A stretch of 10,304 nucleotides of DNA from Mycoemilia scoparia (GCA_027575805.1 JANBPU010000461.1:1-10304), one strand, 5' to 3'; positions 1 through 8,566 are shown, numbered from the stretch's first letter. Translations and numbers: made by a program. The notes: generated from the letters alone by a model not told the origin.

Positions 1-299
1 AGTTAAGTATATTATAATATTTTTAATTAGGCCAAATCTTAATACTATAGCATTTTATTAAAAATTATGGGTAAATTATATAGGGACCACACCCATACTA
101 ATTTGGTCTGCCAAAAAATGAAAAGTGGCCATATTATAAAAAAGTAAATAAACCAAACAAAACTGATACTAAATAATAACGCATATAGATTATCTCACAT
201 GCTGCTAAATTAATATTCGTTCTTATACATCTACACATCTACCAACTAATAGATAATCACCACAATCATCATCATTATTTGGATATGAATTCTAATTTT
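1..299. other. 3' flank of the F-box gene
   Basis: AT-rich sequence downstream of the minus-strand F-box gene. No open frame of substance is present on either strand. On the minus strand an AATAAA hexamer (plus-strand TTTATT at 54-59) lies about 240 nt past the stop and could be the cleavage/polyadenylation signal. A closer AAATAA-like stretch sits at about 275-280. Neither can be assigned without transcript data. Confidence 0.4.
54..59 (-). promoter_or_regulatory. candidate polyadenylation signal (AATAAA) of the F-box gene
   Basis: The only exact AATAAA on the minus strand downstream of the F-box stop codon. It would give a 3' UTR of roughly 250 nt. AATAAA hexamers are frequent by chance in AT-rich DNA, so this is only a candidate. 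Confidence 0.25.
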
Positions 300-2204
300 C
301 TATGGAATATCAGGTTTAATATGAAAACTGATTTTTGGGAATTGTTGTTTCAACAATGCATTTTCCCAAGGATGTCCAAATCTTGGTGGGGTAACTACCA
401 GTGTCCATTTCAAGGCTGGAAACATTGTAAAGAATTCGATACCTTCTTGAACAGTGGTATGTTCTACTTGGGTCATTACTAGGAGTAAGTCTATAAGATT
501 CGGGAAAGGAAGGACATTTAGGGTGGGTGGGTTGGGGGATGTGGTTGAGGATGATGATGATAATAATAACTTATTATTATTATTGTTATTACTAGATTTG
601 TTGCTTGGAGGATTACAAACGGCTTGTCGAATATCTTTAATTCCATCTAGCGTTTTGATCCAAAAAGTCAATTTTTCTAGGTTGAGTAATTTGGATAGAA
701 CCAAAAGGATGGTGGGGGATACACCCTTGTTGTTGAATATAAACAATTCCCGGAGATTTTTCCAGTTAGAAATTATTGGATTTAGAGCACGAGTTATTGG
801 GCTAATAGCAGATAAATCAATATTGGCTGTTGATGTAGATGACGGTACCTGAGTTTGTTGTTGCGTTGGAATTGGAATATTAGTAGCTACAAGGGGATTT
901 TGATCAACCAATTTATCCAAAGTCAAATTAAATGCTTCGATTTTAGGTAACCCCTCAAACAAAATTTTCATCATTCGCTGAATTTCTTGGTACTGGTCAT
1001 TATTATATGCCGACTTGAATACTAATCGTTTTAGGCCGGGACACGATTTTCCAACCTTTTTGGCCAAACTAATATCCATATCAATGATTTCTAGTGATTG
1101 CAGGGTGGGTATGTTAATACCGAAATTGTAGTAGCTGAATGCTACGGCGCCACTGTTTGTTCCTACACTGGTTGTGGTGTTTGACCCAGTTCCGGCGCCA
1201 AGCCCTACCAGGTCGGGATTCTCAAGGCCTTCGGCTTCGGTGTATTCGCGGTTTAGTGTCAATGACCGTAGATTTGGAAATACCCGGCCGATATCGAACA
1301 CTGCTGCTTCTGCTTCTTCATTTTCGCTTGAGAGTGGAGGTTTTGGGAATAGTTGGTTTGGGATATATAGGTTTGACATTGCAAATTCCCGAACATTTGG
1401 AAAAGACCCTGAACGGCCATGACTATAGTTGTTACTATTGCCATTGTCATCGTCATCATCAACCATCATCATTGTTGTTGTTGTTGTAGCTGCCATCACA
1501 TGATCTGGCTCAGAAAAAAATATAATATCCCCCACGTCACCAACAATGATATCCCCAAGACGAAGGTTTTTGATATTCGGTAGGTTTTCTAGAAGCTTTG
1601 TGAACCCTTCTGACAAAACAATGGTGACTTTACTAAGCACCAATTCGGTCAGTTGACCAAACCCATCGCCACGACTATTTCCGGGGCTGGGGGTGATGTA
1701 GTCCATGATTGGAAATGGTCTGTTCTTGAAATCCTGGCTATAATCAAAAGTAATTGTCAGTTTGTCTACTGCCGGGTTATTTTTCAGCAGCACGCCGATT
1801 TCTTTGATATTTTCGGCCGAGTAGTGGAGATCGATGGTTCGTAGCATGGGGAATCGGAGTCCGCTGAATGAATTTAGGGCTTTGCAGGAATCTTCCTCAA
1901 TAGTCATGTAGTGGATAAAACGGTGGCCAACCTGGAGGAGCTCTTGGATATCGGGTGGCGGTGTAAAAACATTGTTATCAGTGTCCATGTCTATTTCTTG
2001 GTCAAAGTCTTCTTCTTCTTCTTCTTCTTCACCAGGTCGATATGAATAAAGATAATACGACCAACGGTTATATAATGTCGCATCATTCCAGTCTTCGGAA
2101 ATAGGCTCCAGCTCCATTATTGTGTCGTAGTCATCGGATAGTTCGAGATATTGTAGTATTCGTTCCTTGACATTTCGTGGCAAGGTCTTAAAGCTAGCCG
2201 CCAT
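300..2204 (-). CDS. F-box protein with leucine-rich-repeat-like body, 634 aa
   Basis: One uninterrupted frame from ATG (plus-strand CAT at 2202-2204, A at -3) to TAG at 300-302. Residues 6-42 fit an F-box: LP..VKERILQYL, then a Trp in SEDWND. The family knowledge is that F-box proteins bind Skp1 and bring substrates to SCF (Skp1-cullin-F-box) ubiquitin ligases. From about residue 115 onward the chain shows repeated hydrophobic blocks typical of degenerate LRRs: LRTIDLHYS, LTELVLSKV, IKNLRLGDI, FPNVREFAM, FPNLRSLTLN, IPTLQSLEII, LKRLVFKS, WKNLRELFIF and LEKLTFWI. These would form the substrate-recognition solenoid. Low-complexity inserts break the solenoid: poly-Glu at about 59-65, Thr/Met/Asp at about 239-253, and Asn/Leu/Ser at about 538-555, all encoded by triplet repeats. 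There is no signal peptide or membrane segment, so it should be cytosolic or nuclear. The substrate is unknown. The F-box call is fairly sure; LRR boundaries are approximate. Confidence 0.8.
   Translation of the reverse strand: MAASFKTLPRNVKERILQYLELSDDYDTIMELEPISEDWNDATLYNRWSYYLYSYRPGEEEEEEEDFDQEIDMDTDNNVFTPPPDIQELLQVGHRFIHYMTIEEDSCKALNSFSGLRFPMLRTIDLHYSAENIKEIGVLLKNNPAVDKLTITFDYSQDFKNRPFPIMDYITPSPGNSRGDGFGQLTELVLSKVTIVLSEGFTKLLENLPNIKNLRLGDIIVGDVGDIIFFSEPDHVMAATTTTTMMMVDDDDDNGNSNNYSHGRSGSFPNVREFAMSNLYIPNQLFPKPPLSSENEEAEAAVFDIGRVFPNLRSLTLNREYTEAEGLENPDLVGLGAGTGSNTTTSVGTNSGAVAFSYYNFGINIPTLQSLEIIDMDISLAKKVGKSCPGLKRLVFKSAYNNDQYQEIQRMMKILFEGLPKIEAFNLTLDKLVDQNPLVATNIPIPTQQQTQVPSSTSTANIDLSAISPITRALNPIISNWKNLRELFIFNNKGVSPTILLVLSKLLNLEKLTFWIKTLDGIKDIRQAVCNPPSNKSSNNNNNNKLLLSSSSSTTSPNPPTLNVLPFPNLIDLLLVMTQVEHTTVQEGIEFFTMFPALKWTLVVTPPRFGHPWENALLKQQFPKISFHIKPDIP
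549..597. repeat. coding triplet repeat (Asn/Leu/Ser run in the F-box gene)
   Basis: GAT/AAT/TTA triplet array inside the F-box ORF. Read on the minus strand it encodes the Asn run followed by Leu and Ser runs near residue 545. The run is in frame and therefore tolerated, and its length is likely to vary between strains. Confidence 0.7.
2008..2030. repeat. (TCT)n coding microsatellite (poly-Glu in the F-box gene)
   Basis: Perfect TCT/CTT triplet run in the F-box ORF. On the minus strand it encodes the poly-Glu stretch just after the F-box, between it and the first LRR-like block. It is probably a flexible acidic linker. Confidence 0.8.
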
Positions 2205-2229
2205 TTTGAATAGATAGGTATAGGGTATA

Positions 2230-2273
2230 ATAGTAGTGGTAGTAGAAATAAAAAGGTAGTAGTAGTAGTAGTA
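2230..2273. repeat. (TAG)n microsatellite in the F-box gene leader
   Basis: Imperfect TAG/GTA array 26-70 nt upstream of the F-box start codon. It would lie in the 5' leader or core promoter, as a CTA-rich pyrimidine-biased tract on the transcribed sense strand. Confidence 0.7.
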
Positions 2274-2546
2274 CAGAGACAGGATGTGATCTAAAATAAC
2301 ACGGGATATTTAACAGGATGAAAGGATGGGTTGTGCATTTATTAGTAGTCAGCGAAAGAGCAAGCAAGGGATGGACAAAGGCCAAATACAATTATGGTTT
2401 TGCTGCCCTTTTCATCACCATTATCATCTGACACTAAGCAGCAAGCAGAGAGAACAGAGTGCAGCCGTGCTTGTGCTTACTGGGGGGGATCAGAAAGCAC
2501 AGCACACGCTTCTTCCAGAACAGAGAGCAAAAAGCGAGCACTGATC

Positions 2547-2671
2547 GATTGATTGATTGGATGGTAGGCCGTGCTTATTTGAAATTCCCGAAAAAAATGG
2601 AAATGATCGACATTGGTTTAATGTGCGTGTCCCTGTCTGTCTATTGTTACTCCGGATCCAATCAATCTATC
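2547..2671. repeat. 16-bp inverted repeat with about 93-bp spacer
   Basis: The left arm at 2547-2562 (GATTGATTGATTGGAT) matches the reverse complement of 2656-2671 at 15 of 16 positions. The arms are simple GATT/ATCC repeats, so chance or microsatellite growth is as likely as a mobile-element origin. Confidence 0.4.
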
Positions 2672-3950
2672 AATCCATCCTGTTCAATCCAATTCAGCAA
2701 GCTGTCACATAGCCCCAGCTATTCGAGTGTCCCCCTTTCCTTTCTTATGACTCAATCAAGAGTATGGCTGGATTTTTTATAGACAGTATAGGAATGTGAA
2801 TCTCGGCAAACGGTGTTTTATAGTTGACCATCTGTAGTCAGACGTGTGTAGATATTAGGGGGAAGTGTGGATCTCCCAGCCAGAAAAGCGATAAAGTATA
2901 GCCGGTGTCCCCAAAAATATATATGGCAAAAGTTTATAAGGTCCTCATTGTCAAGAGAGAGAGAAAGAATATGCGAGTGTATGTAAAAGGATCATGTGTG
3001 CTGGTGTTGGTAGGATTTTTCCAAGGCCCTTCCTTGGCCTAACTTGATAATTATTTCCATCCATCCATCCAGACTTGCGATCCCAACTGTTTTTATTTGT
3101 CTTTGTTTGATGCAAATGCAGCTATATGTAAATAACTGGCTTATTTAACAGGAATTTACAGTTTAATAAACAGAGAACATTCTTTTTTAGATCTCACTCT
3201 GCTCCAAGTTTATACACTGGCAGCAATATCATTGCAACGTTCACGAATAATAACAATAACATTTGTCGCAACTATTAAAAGAGGTGGTAAAATTACAATT
3301 TTAAAAAAGTAGTTATAAATACAGGCAAAAGACTATTGGAAATAAACTAATGTATATAAAGTATCTGCCACTAGACATAACTCCAAATATTAAGGAAACA
3401 ATTTTCAGAATAAAAAGAGTCTAGTTGTTCTTTAATTTACATACTAACATCATCAAATACAGAAATAAATATAAATTTGAAACCAGGCAGCCAGAAGATA
3501 AAAAGCAAAAAATAGCAACAATAATAAATATAGTAAAGAAATATACTGGTGTGTATTTGTCCAAAAAAGAAATGAAATTCTATCTTGGATCAGAAAAAAA
3601 TATAATAATAACGCCAAATAAAGAATATGTGCATCTGTGGGAGGAAGAGCAGGGGGGTTTTGATTTTAGAAAGAGTAAAACATAAAATCAAAATCATAGT
3701 GCTCGCATTTAAAAATGACTCCTCCTCCTCTTCCTCCAGCTCACACAAATATATAATTTTTATATAACAATAGCAAAGAAATTTATAATTTTATTTACAT
3801 ATAATGGTTTGATGAAATGGATTTTTTGCCCAATCAATTCAAAAATTAGTTTTAGTAATCATTATAATCAAACCTAAAGAATTTGGATATTTGTTGATCA
3901 TAGTGTATATATACATACATACTTTTATATATGCAAAACATTAGTTGCTT

Positions 3951-3973
3951 GTATGTATGTATGTATGTATACG

Positions 3974-4008
<35 letters not shown>
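3951..4008. repeat. (GTAT)5 and (GT)12 microsatellites
   Basis: (GTAT)5 at 3951-3970, then TACGTATATATATA, then (GT)12 at 3985-4008. An opposite-sense TACATACA run lies at about 3911-3921. Noncoding, about 360 nt before the start of the membrane-protein gene. Confidence 0.85.
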
Positions 4009-4190
4009 ATAGTGAATATATCGAAATTTATCATTCCAATCACTAGTCATGGTTGCTTTCTCTCTTTCCATTAAAATTCAAATATTCATTTTTATATATT
4101 TATATTTATTAGTTGAATCTTTTTTATATATACGGATACACTTACATACATATATAAACATAGCTACATTAAACATATCAAAACAAGGAA

Positions 4191-4210
4191 ATATATATAT
4201 ATATATATAT
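4191..4210. repeat. (AT)10 microsatellite
   Basis: Perfect AT dinucleotide run in the upstream region of the membrane-protein gene. It is prone to cruciform or slippage. Confidence 0.85.
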
Positions 4211-4366
4211 TGAGTAAGTTCTTTAAATGCTGATTGTAATTGCGTATATATGCAATAAAATACAATGTACTAATTTATGTTTGTATTTTCTTTTTTAAAT
4301 AGTTAATTAGTATATATATAGATAGATAGATAGGTTAGACTATAATTGATAGTCATCACTAAAACA

Positions 4367-7300
4367 ATGTCAGAACAATCAACAACAGGGATAACTGCAG
4401 AAGTTGATAGCACAACATCCCTTGGAAAGCCCGTCAAAAAAAATAGAGTTAGTATTGTTGGCCTTCAAACAACAGGTGAGACACTTAAGTTGTTTAGCGA
4501 GAATGGTGATGGAGTAGTGCCCGAAAAAGAAAAAAATAAAATTCAAACAAAATCCCCGTTTATTGAAGAGCCTGAAATCGATACAGCAATAATCAACAAG
4601 GTAGAAGAGGCAGAAAAAGATGATACTGCTGATGATGCTGAAAGTGATGGTGAAAATAATAATAATGATAAACTGTCTGGGGAAATAATAGAAGAGTCTG
4701 AAGAACAACAATCCTCAAATCAGGAAGATGAAAGCAAAGATAAAACAGATGATGAGAATGATAGTAATAAAGGTGAAGAGTCTGGCGATGAAAGCAACGA
4801 TGAAACAGGTGGTGGGGATAATGGTGATGAAGATGAAACTTCTAGAGATAAAAATATCAGTGAAACAGACAGTGTAGTCGATGATAATACAGGTGAGGCT
4901 TCTGGAGACGAAAGTATCAGTGAAACAAATAATGGTGAAGAAAGGGTGAATACACAGGAGGACCAAAGTAATAACCAAGGCAATAGTGGCAGTCCTGCTG
5001 AAGTTGATTCAGGATACAAAGGAAGTGGAAGGAAAACTTCGGTAGATGCTAGACACGGAGGGGGAAGCGAAATGCGGGAAATTAATGATCATAATGATGA
5101 ATTTACTGGTAGCTCAGCACTTTATAGCGGGCATAGTAATCCTGAAATCTATCACCGTAGGAATTCATATGACCCAAACCGCCCTTATTACCATCAAGAA
5201 ATTCGTCGTACTAGGTCATATGACCAATACTACCATAGTGGTCATAGCGACCAGGATGGTTACTATGATGGTCCTCGTTATACTCAAAGGACTCTACGTA
5301 GAAATTCATTTGGCCCAGGCGGCCATTATGGTGATAACAGTGGGACAAATTACTGGAACGAATCCAATAAACAGAAATATACAGAGAGTCCTAACGATAC
5401 CTCTCGTATTCAGCAATATACAGTGGGTTCTAACGATACCTCTCTTATTCAGCAATATAAAGTGCATCCTAACCAGACCACTAATACTCAAATTATAGAC
5501 GAACAACAACGATCGATACCATCCTCAGGTAATAGCCCTTCTCGATCACAACAGCCATCGGGATTCCAACGTTATGTGCCTCATTTCGTTGTTCAAGATA
5601 ATGATTCCACTCAAGAACAAAAAGCAGCTTCAACTCCTGTTGCTGGTCCTATTGTTGAAGATGGAGTCAGTATGAACGATACTGGAGAAAAAATTTACAA
5701 TAAAACTACACCTACTGCTACTGCTGCTACCACTACTGCTACAAATGGGGTTGGTGGCTATGACCAGCATGCACCTAGTATCAATGGTTCTTCTACCAAG
5801 CCCCCTCAGCCTACGCAGCCACAACAAGGAGAAATTCGTGGAGTGAATACATCAAATGATGACCATCCTCTCCCTTCGCAGGGAACTTATCGTAATGTCC
5901 AAACACAAATTCCAGATAATAGTAGATCCAACAATGCTTATGACGCCACCCTTGCTACTGACGATACTTATGTTGACAGCCAGGGATCAGGACCACAACA
6001 GCTACAGGAACAAGTAGATGAAAACACACCCACCAATTCTTATATTTCAAGTACTAACCCTAAAAACTACAACCAAGGGAGATCTGACATTCGTGCTATG
6101 GGTTCACAAATTAATGTCATAACAACAGAAACTCCAACATATGCTACACCAGTAGATCAGCCACGTTCTGCTATTTCTGTTGAATTCAACGATAATGATC
6201 CCAGAAAAATACCAGTCTTGAATCCTGGAAATAAGACGCCTCAGGAAAATAAAAGCCTATTTTCCAAGATGTTCAGCAGGAATCGAAAAAACAATGATGA
6301 TGGTTATGGACAACAACCACAATCTGGGCAAGATTCGGATGAGGTAACGTATTTGATGACCACATTAAATTTGGCCTACTTATTCATTCACATTGATTGC
6401 AAATATACCAATTTTATTAATGCTATAAAATACTTCTAATTATATCTAGGGCCAAGGTCAAGCGCAGCCTGATAACAATAGCAAATCTAAAAAGAAATCC
6501 AAGCTTTGCATATACTCGCCCTACATTCTTTTGTTTACATTTATAATCGCTGCTGTCGTTTGCTTCCTTGTATTCCCAACTCAACTGGAAGGAAACGTAA
6601 GTACCCGCTCACACACATCTCAGCTTGCATCTGAATTATTGGCTTACTGACTCCACACTTATTATCTTTTGTGTACATGTATATAGAATCTTATTTTTGT
6701 GCCTTGTGCTCTACTTGCCTTTGCTGTTACCATTTCATCGTACCTAGCTTATACTTTGATTTTCGGAAATCCCAATAGACAGGCCCAGAGCTCAGCGACA
6801 AAGAGGAGCAGTAAATATCGTTGGGCAGCTATCTTCTATATCATCCTGTAAGTATTCTACATTTCTATCCCTCTCCCAACTCAACTACATTTACATCAGG
6901 ATCGTTATTTTTGAAGGACTAGTAGTAGTTTTTACTAGTAGGCCAGTTTCATCATGCATGTTATTGGCCACCCTAAATTATAATCTATAATCTGCTTTTA
7001 GTCCTTCAAAAATGCTCTCCAATATACATCTCACTCAATACTTACACAAAATGCCTTTATAATTCATAGAAATTTACTGCTGATCATATTTCCAATCTAT
7101 GCGCTGTTTAATCAGAAAAAGAATCCAAACATCCTTAATAACTTGAAAGAAAGGGATCCATATAGTATGATTCTTTTGGCTCTTATAATTCATATACTAT
7201 TTTCTGTCGTGGTTTTAATTATCTTTGTGCTAGTAAGTACCAACACATTCTCTCTTTCTTTTATATATATATATATGCGTATTTCTAATGGCTTAAAACA

Positions 7301-7648
7301 CTAACTAACAAACTAATCAATCAACCAACCATGTTATTATTAATTGTAGGTTCTAAATCCAAAAAGAAAAGACAAGATTGTATCCAACGGCACATTGCCT
7401 ACTGTGAATGATAGTATTGATCATCATGACCCAGGGCAAGTTCAAGAACCCTCTTATGGAGACAGCCAGTCTGTGAGGTAAGCATTTGAACTCAATATCA
7501 CAACCATACATTTTACACAATAAATATGCATAAAAGTATATATTCAATTTACCAACAATTTGCCAAACCTATTTTTTTAAATAGGAAAGGTGGTTTTTTA
7601 TCTAATTTATTTAGGAGAAAGAAAAAAGAACAAAATATGAATGTATGA
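4367..7648 (+). CDS. six-exon gene: acidic disordered N-terminus plus four-TM C-terminus, 879 aa, family unknown
   Basis: Exons 4367-6343, 6450-6596, 6687-6847, 7070-7232, 7350-7477 and 7585-7648 join in frame to 2640 nt ending in TGA. The start is the ATG in AAAACAATGTC; the frame is open further upstream but only from a TTG. Residues about 60-205 are strongly acidic (Asp, Glu, Ser, Asn). Residues 260-315 are Tyr/His/Arg-rich with three basophilic-kinase-like sites (RRNS at S267, RRTRS at S284, RRNS at S314). Residues 338-376 hold three 13-residue tandem repeats, and 377-625 are Gln/Ser/Thr/Pro-rich. Exons 2-5 encode hydrophobic segments at about 678-702, 710-735, 754-775 and 793-816. Basic residues before TM1 (KSKKKSK), between TM2 and TM3, and after TM4 (KRKDK) predict both termini in the cytosol. 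External loops are short (about 7 and 17 residues). The tail ends in a basic FRRKKK stretch. It is tetraspan-like in shape, but I recognise no family signature and assign no function. The splice model is strong because the phases agree and a TM helix is completed across an intron. Confidence 0.8.
5378..5494 (+). repeat. three tandem 39-bp units in exon 1
   Basis: Units at 5378-5416, 5417-5455 and 5456-5494 each begin with TAT and encode 13 residues: YTESPNDTSRIQQ, YTVGSNDTSLIQQ, then the diverged YKVHPNQTTNTQI. The first two are close copies. Being in frame and a multiple of three, the array can grow or shrink without breaking the gene. Confidence 0.85.
6344..6449 (+). other. intron 1 of the membrane-protein gene (106 nt, phase 0)
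   Basis: Donor GAG|GTAACG, branch-like TTCTAAT at about 6434-6440, acceptor ATCTAG. Removal joins the disordered N-terminal part to the exon encoding TM1. If retained, the frame runs 31 more codons to TAA at 6437-6439 and would give a protein without membrane segments. Confidence 0.8.
6597..6686 (+). other. intron 2 of the membrane-protein gene (90 nt, phase 0)
   Basis: Donor AAC|GTAAGT, branch-like CTTACTGAC, acceptor TATATAG. It separates TM1 from TM2. Confidence 0.8.
6848..7069 (+). other. intron 3 of the membrane-protein gene (222 nt, phase 2), carrying a MITE-like element
   Basis: Donor CCT|GTAAGT, acceptor TTCATAG. Splicing restores a Leu codon (CT|A) in the middle of TM3. The intron is twice as long as its neighbours. 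Subtracting the 107-bp inverted-repeat element at 6907-7013 leaves 115 nt, within the normal size for this gene. Confidence 0.8.
6907..7013. mobile_element. 107-bp MITE-like element, copy 1 (in intron 3)
   Basis: Perfect 15-bp terminal inverted repeats: ATTTTTGAAGGACTA at 6907-6921 and its exact reverse complement at 6999-7013. The interior contains the palindrome TACTAGTA at 6933-6940 and has no coding capacity. It shares end sequence and the internal TACTAGTA with a second copy at 7889-7988. No clear target-site duplication flanks it (TT on the left, GC on the right), so the exact ends and superfamily are unresolved. Confidence 0.6.
7233..7349 (+). other. intron 4 of the membrane-protein gene (117 nt, phase 0)
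   Basis: Donor CTA|GTAAGT, branch candidates ACTAAC at about 7302-7310, acceptor ATTGTAG. It contains a short TA microsatellite at about 7262-7275. It lies right after TM4. Confidence 0.8.
7478..7584 (+). other. intron 5 of the membrane-protein gene (107 nt, phase 2)
   Basis: Donor GTGAG|GTAAGC, acceptor TTTAAATAG after a T-rich stretch. Splicing forms an AGG (Arg) codon and leads into the last short exon, which encodes the basic C-terminal tail. Confidence 0.75.
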
Positions 7649-7888
7649 TCAACAAATTTGATCTGAATATTTAACTGTACCATACATACATATATATATA
7701 TATAGTTATCGTTAAATTTAAAATTTAAGAAGGGTATCTCTCCACATTATATAAAATTTAAATTCATGTTTCTTTATTATTTTATTTTATTTCAATTTTA
7801 CTTGTATACATATCCACTTTTGTAAATAGATAGACAAAATCGTTTTAAAAACCACCATTAATTATATATCAATCTAACACGGATCATA

Positions 7889-7988
7889 ATATTTGAAGGG
7901 TGAATGTTTACTAGTAAAACTGGACATCCATTTGGCTACGATTGTCCCGATAATCATTAGTCACCAAAGGATAATACTCTTCAAAAAT
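7889..7988. mobile_element. 100-bp MITE-like element, copy 2
   Basis: Ends ATATTTGAAGGGT and (reverse-complemented right end) ATTTTTGAAGAGT match at 11 of 13. Taken out to 7886-7901 and 7976-7991 the arms match at 14 of 16. The right-end CTTCAAAAAT is identical to that of the copy in intron 3. The 12-bp palindrome TTTACTAGTAAA at 7907-7918 contains the same TACTAGTA core at a similar distance from the left end. TA dinucleotides directly flank both ends, consistent with a TA target-site duplication. The interior is noncoding and only partly alignable with copy 1. Confidence 0.5.
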
Positions 7989-8077
7989 TATTGCCCATTT
8001 TGTAGCTAATTAATATATCCATGAAATATTGTTTTTGGTTTAAATATAGATTATTTGCATGTCTACAAGTATGAGGC

Positions 8078-8120
8078 ATTATTATTATTATTATTATTAC
8101 TATTACTATTACTATTGCTA
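8078..8120. repeat. (ATT)n / (ACT,ATT)n triplet microsatellite
   Basis: Perfect ATT run followed by a TATTAC-type compound array. Noncoding. Confidence 0.85.
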
Positions 8121-8356
8121 TTCAATATCAACATAACAACAATAATAGAATGCAATCTCGCTCTTCCTTTGATCCTAATGATTACACGACAATGAACAAT
8201 CCAACATTTATATATTTGTTTATGTTTGATATGGATGAAAACAGAAAGAAAACAAATATGTATGTGGCTTTTATATTATATCACAATGCTATTATCCAGT
8301 TTAATATGCATTTCTATTTACTACATGACACAGAGACAGAGGGTGGGAAAACATTC

Positions 8357-8396
8357 ACTACTATTACTACTACTACTACTAACTACTAACTACTCT
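8357..8396. repeat. (ACT)n triplet microsatellite
   Basis: TAC/ACT array with minor interruptions. It lies in spacer DNA, so any short frames across it (Thr, Tyr or Leu runs) are artefacts. Confidence 0.85.
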
Positions 8397-8534
8397 AGAC
8401 AACAAAAAGAAATATGAAATAGGCGGCTTGGATATATATTTTTGGTTATTGAAAATATATGCATGTCTGCTATAAATAAATACACAGAAAAAGACCTGGT
8501 TGATATTTGTTTCTTTGCCTGCCAACCACAACAG

Positions 8535-8566
8535 CAACAATAATAATAATAATAACAACAACAACA
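8535..8566. repeat. (AAT/AAC)n triplet microsatellite
   Basis: CAA, then TAA, then CAA triplets in tandem. It sits about 40 bp before the first ATG of the ambiguous open region that follows. Confidence 0.85.

Larger units (their letters stand above)
2205..4366. other. divergent intergenic region between the F-box gene and the membrane-protein gene
   Basis: About 2.2 kb separating two genes transcribed away from each other, so it should hold both promoters. The F-box side (2205-2275) is a TAG/GTA-rich array, which reads as a CTAC-type pyrimidine-rich leader on the minus strand. The other side ends in TATATATATA at 4311-4320, about 47 nt before the ATG, a possible TATA-like element. Between them are GATT and ATCC short repeats (2545-2680, 3058-3071), an AG-rich tract near 2955, a CTCC-type pyrimidine tract at 3719-3740, and GTAT, GT, AT and GATA microsatellites (3907-4333). 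Short open frames occur (for example 2459-2782 and 3425-3685), but none has convincing starts or domain signals. Confidence 0.6.

Noticed and set aside
1..140. Possible inverted repeat around ATATTATA at the window start
   Set aside because: The arms are only about 8 bp of A/T, expected by chance in this composition.
454..1489. Plus-strand open frames of 132 and 116 codons inside the F-box gene
   Set aside because: They are antisense shadows of the 634-aa gene. Their Leu, Asp and Asn runs come from the same triplet repeats.
3425..3685. 86-codon plus-strand frame with a protein-like Lys-rich translation
   Set aside because: It starts from TTG, with the only in-frame ATG more than halfway in. 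The composition follows the local A-rich strand, and no upstream exon, splice acceptor or domain could be seen.
4346..4366. TTG-initiated upstream extension of the membrane-protein gene by seven codons
   Set aside because: Nuclear eukaryotic genes rarely start at TTG, and the ATG at 4367 has a good context (A at -3).
4379..5019. Minus-strand frames of 87-110 codons opposite exon 1 of the membrane-protein gene
   Set aside because: Their hydrophobic composition is the complement of the GAT/GAA-rich acidic coding sequence. They overlap each other and look like shadows.
8150..8417. Two overlapping plus-strand frames (79 and 63 codons) ending in Thr or Leu runs
   Set aside because: They run into the ACT microsatellite and have no domain or splice support. 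The repeat creates the open ends.
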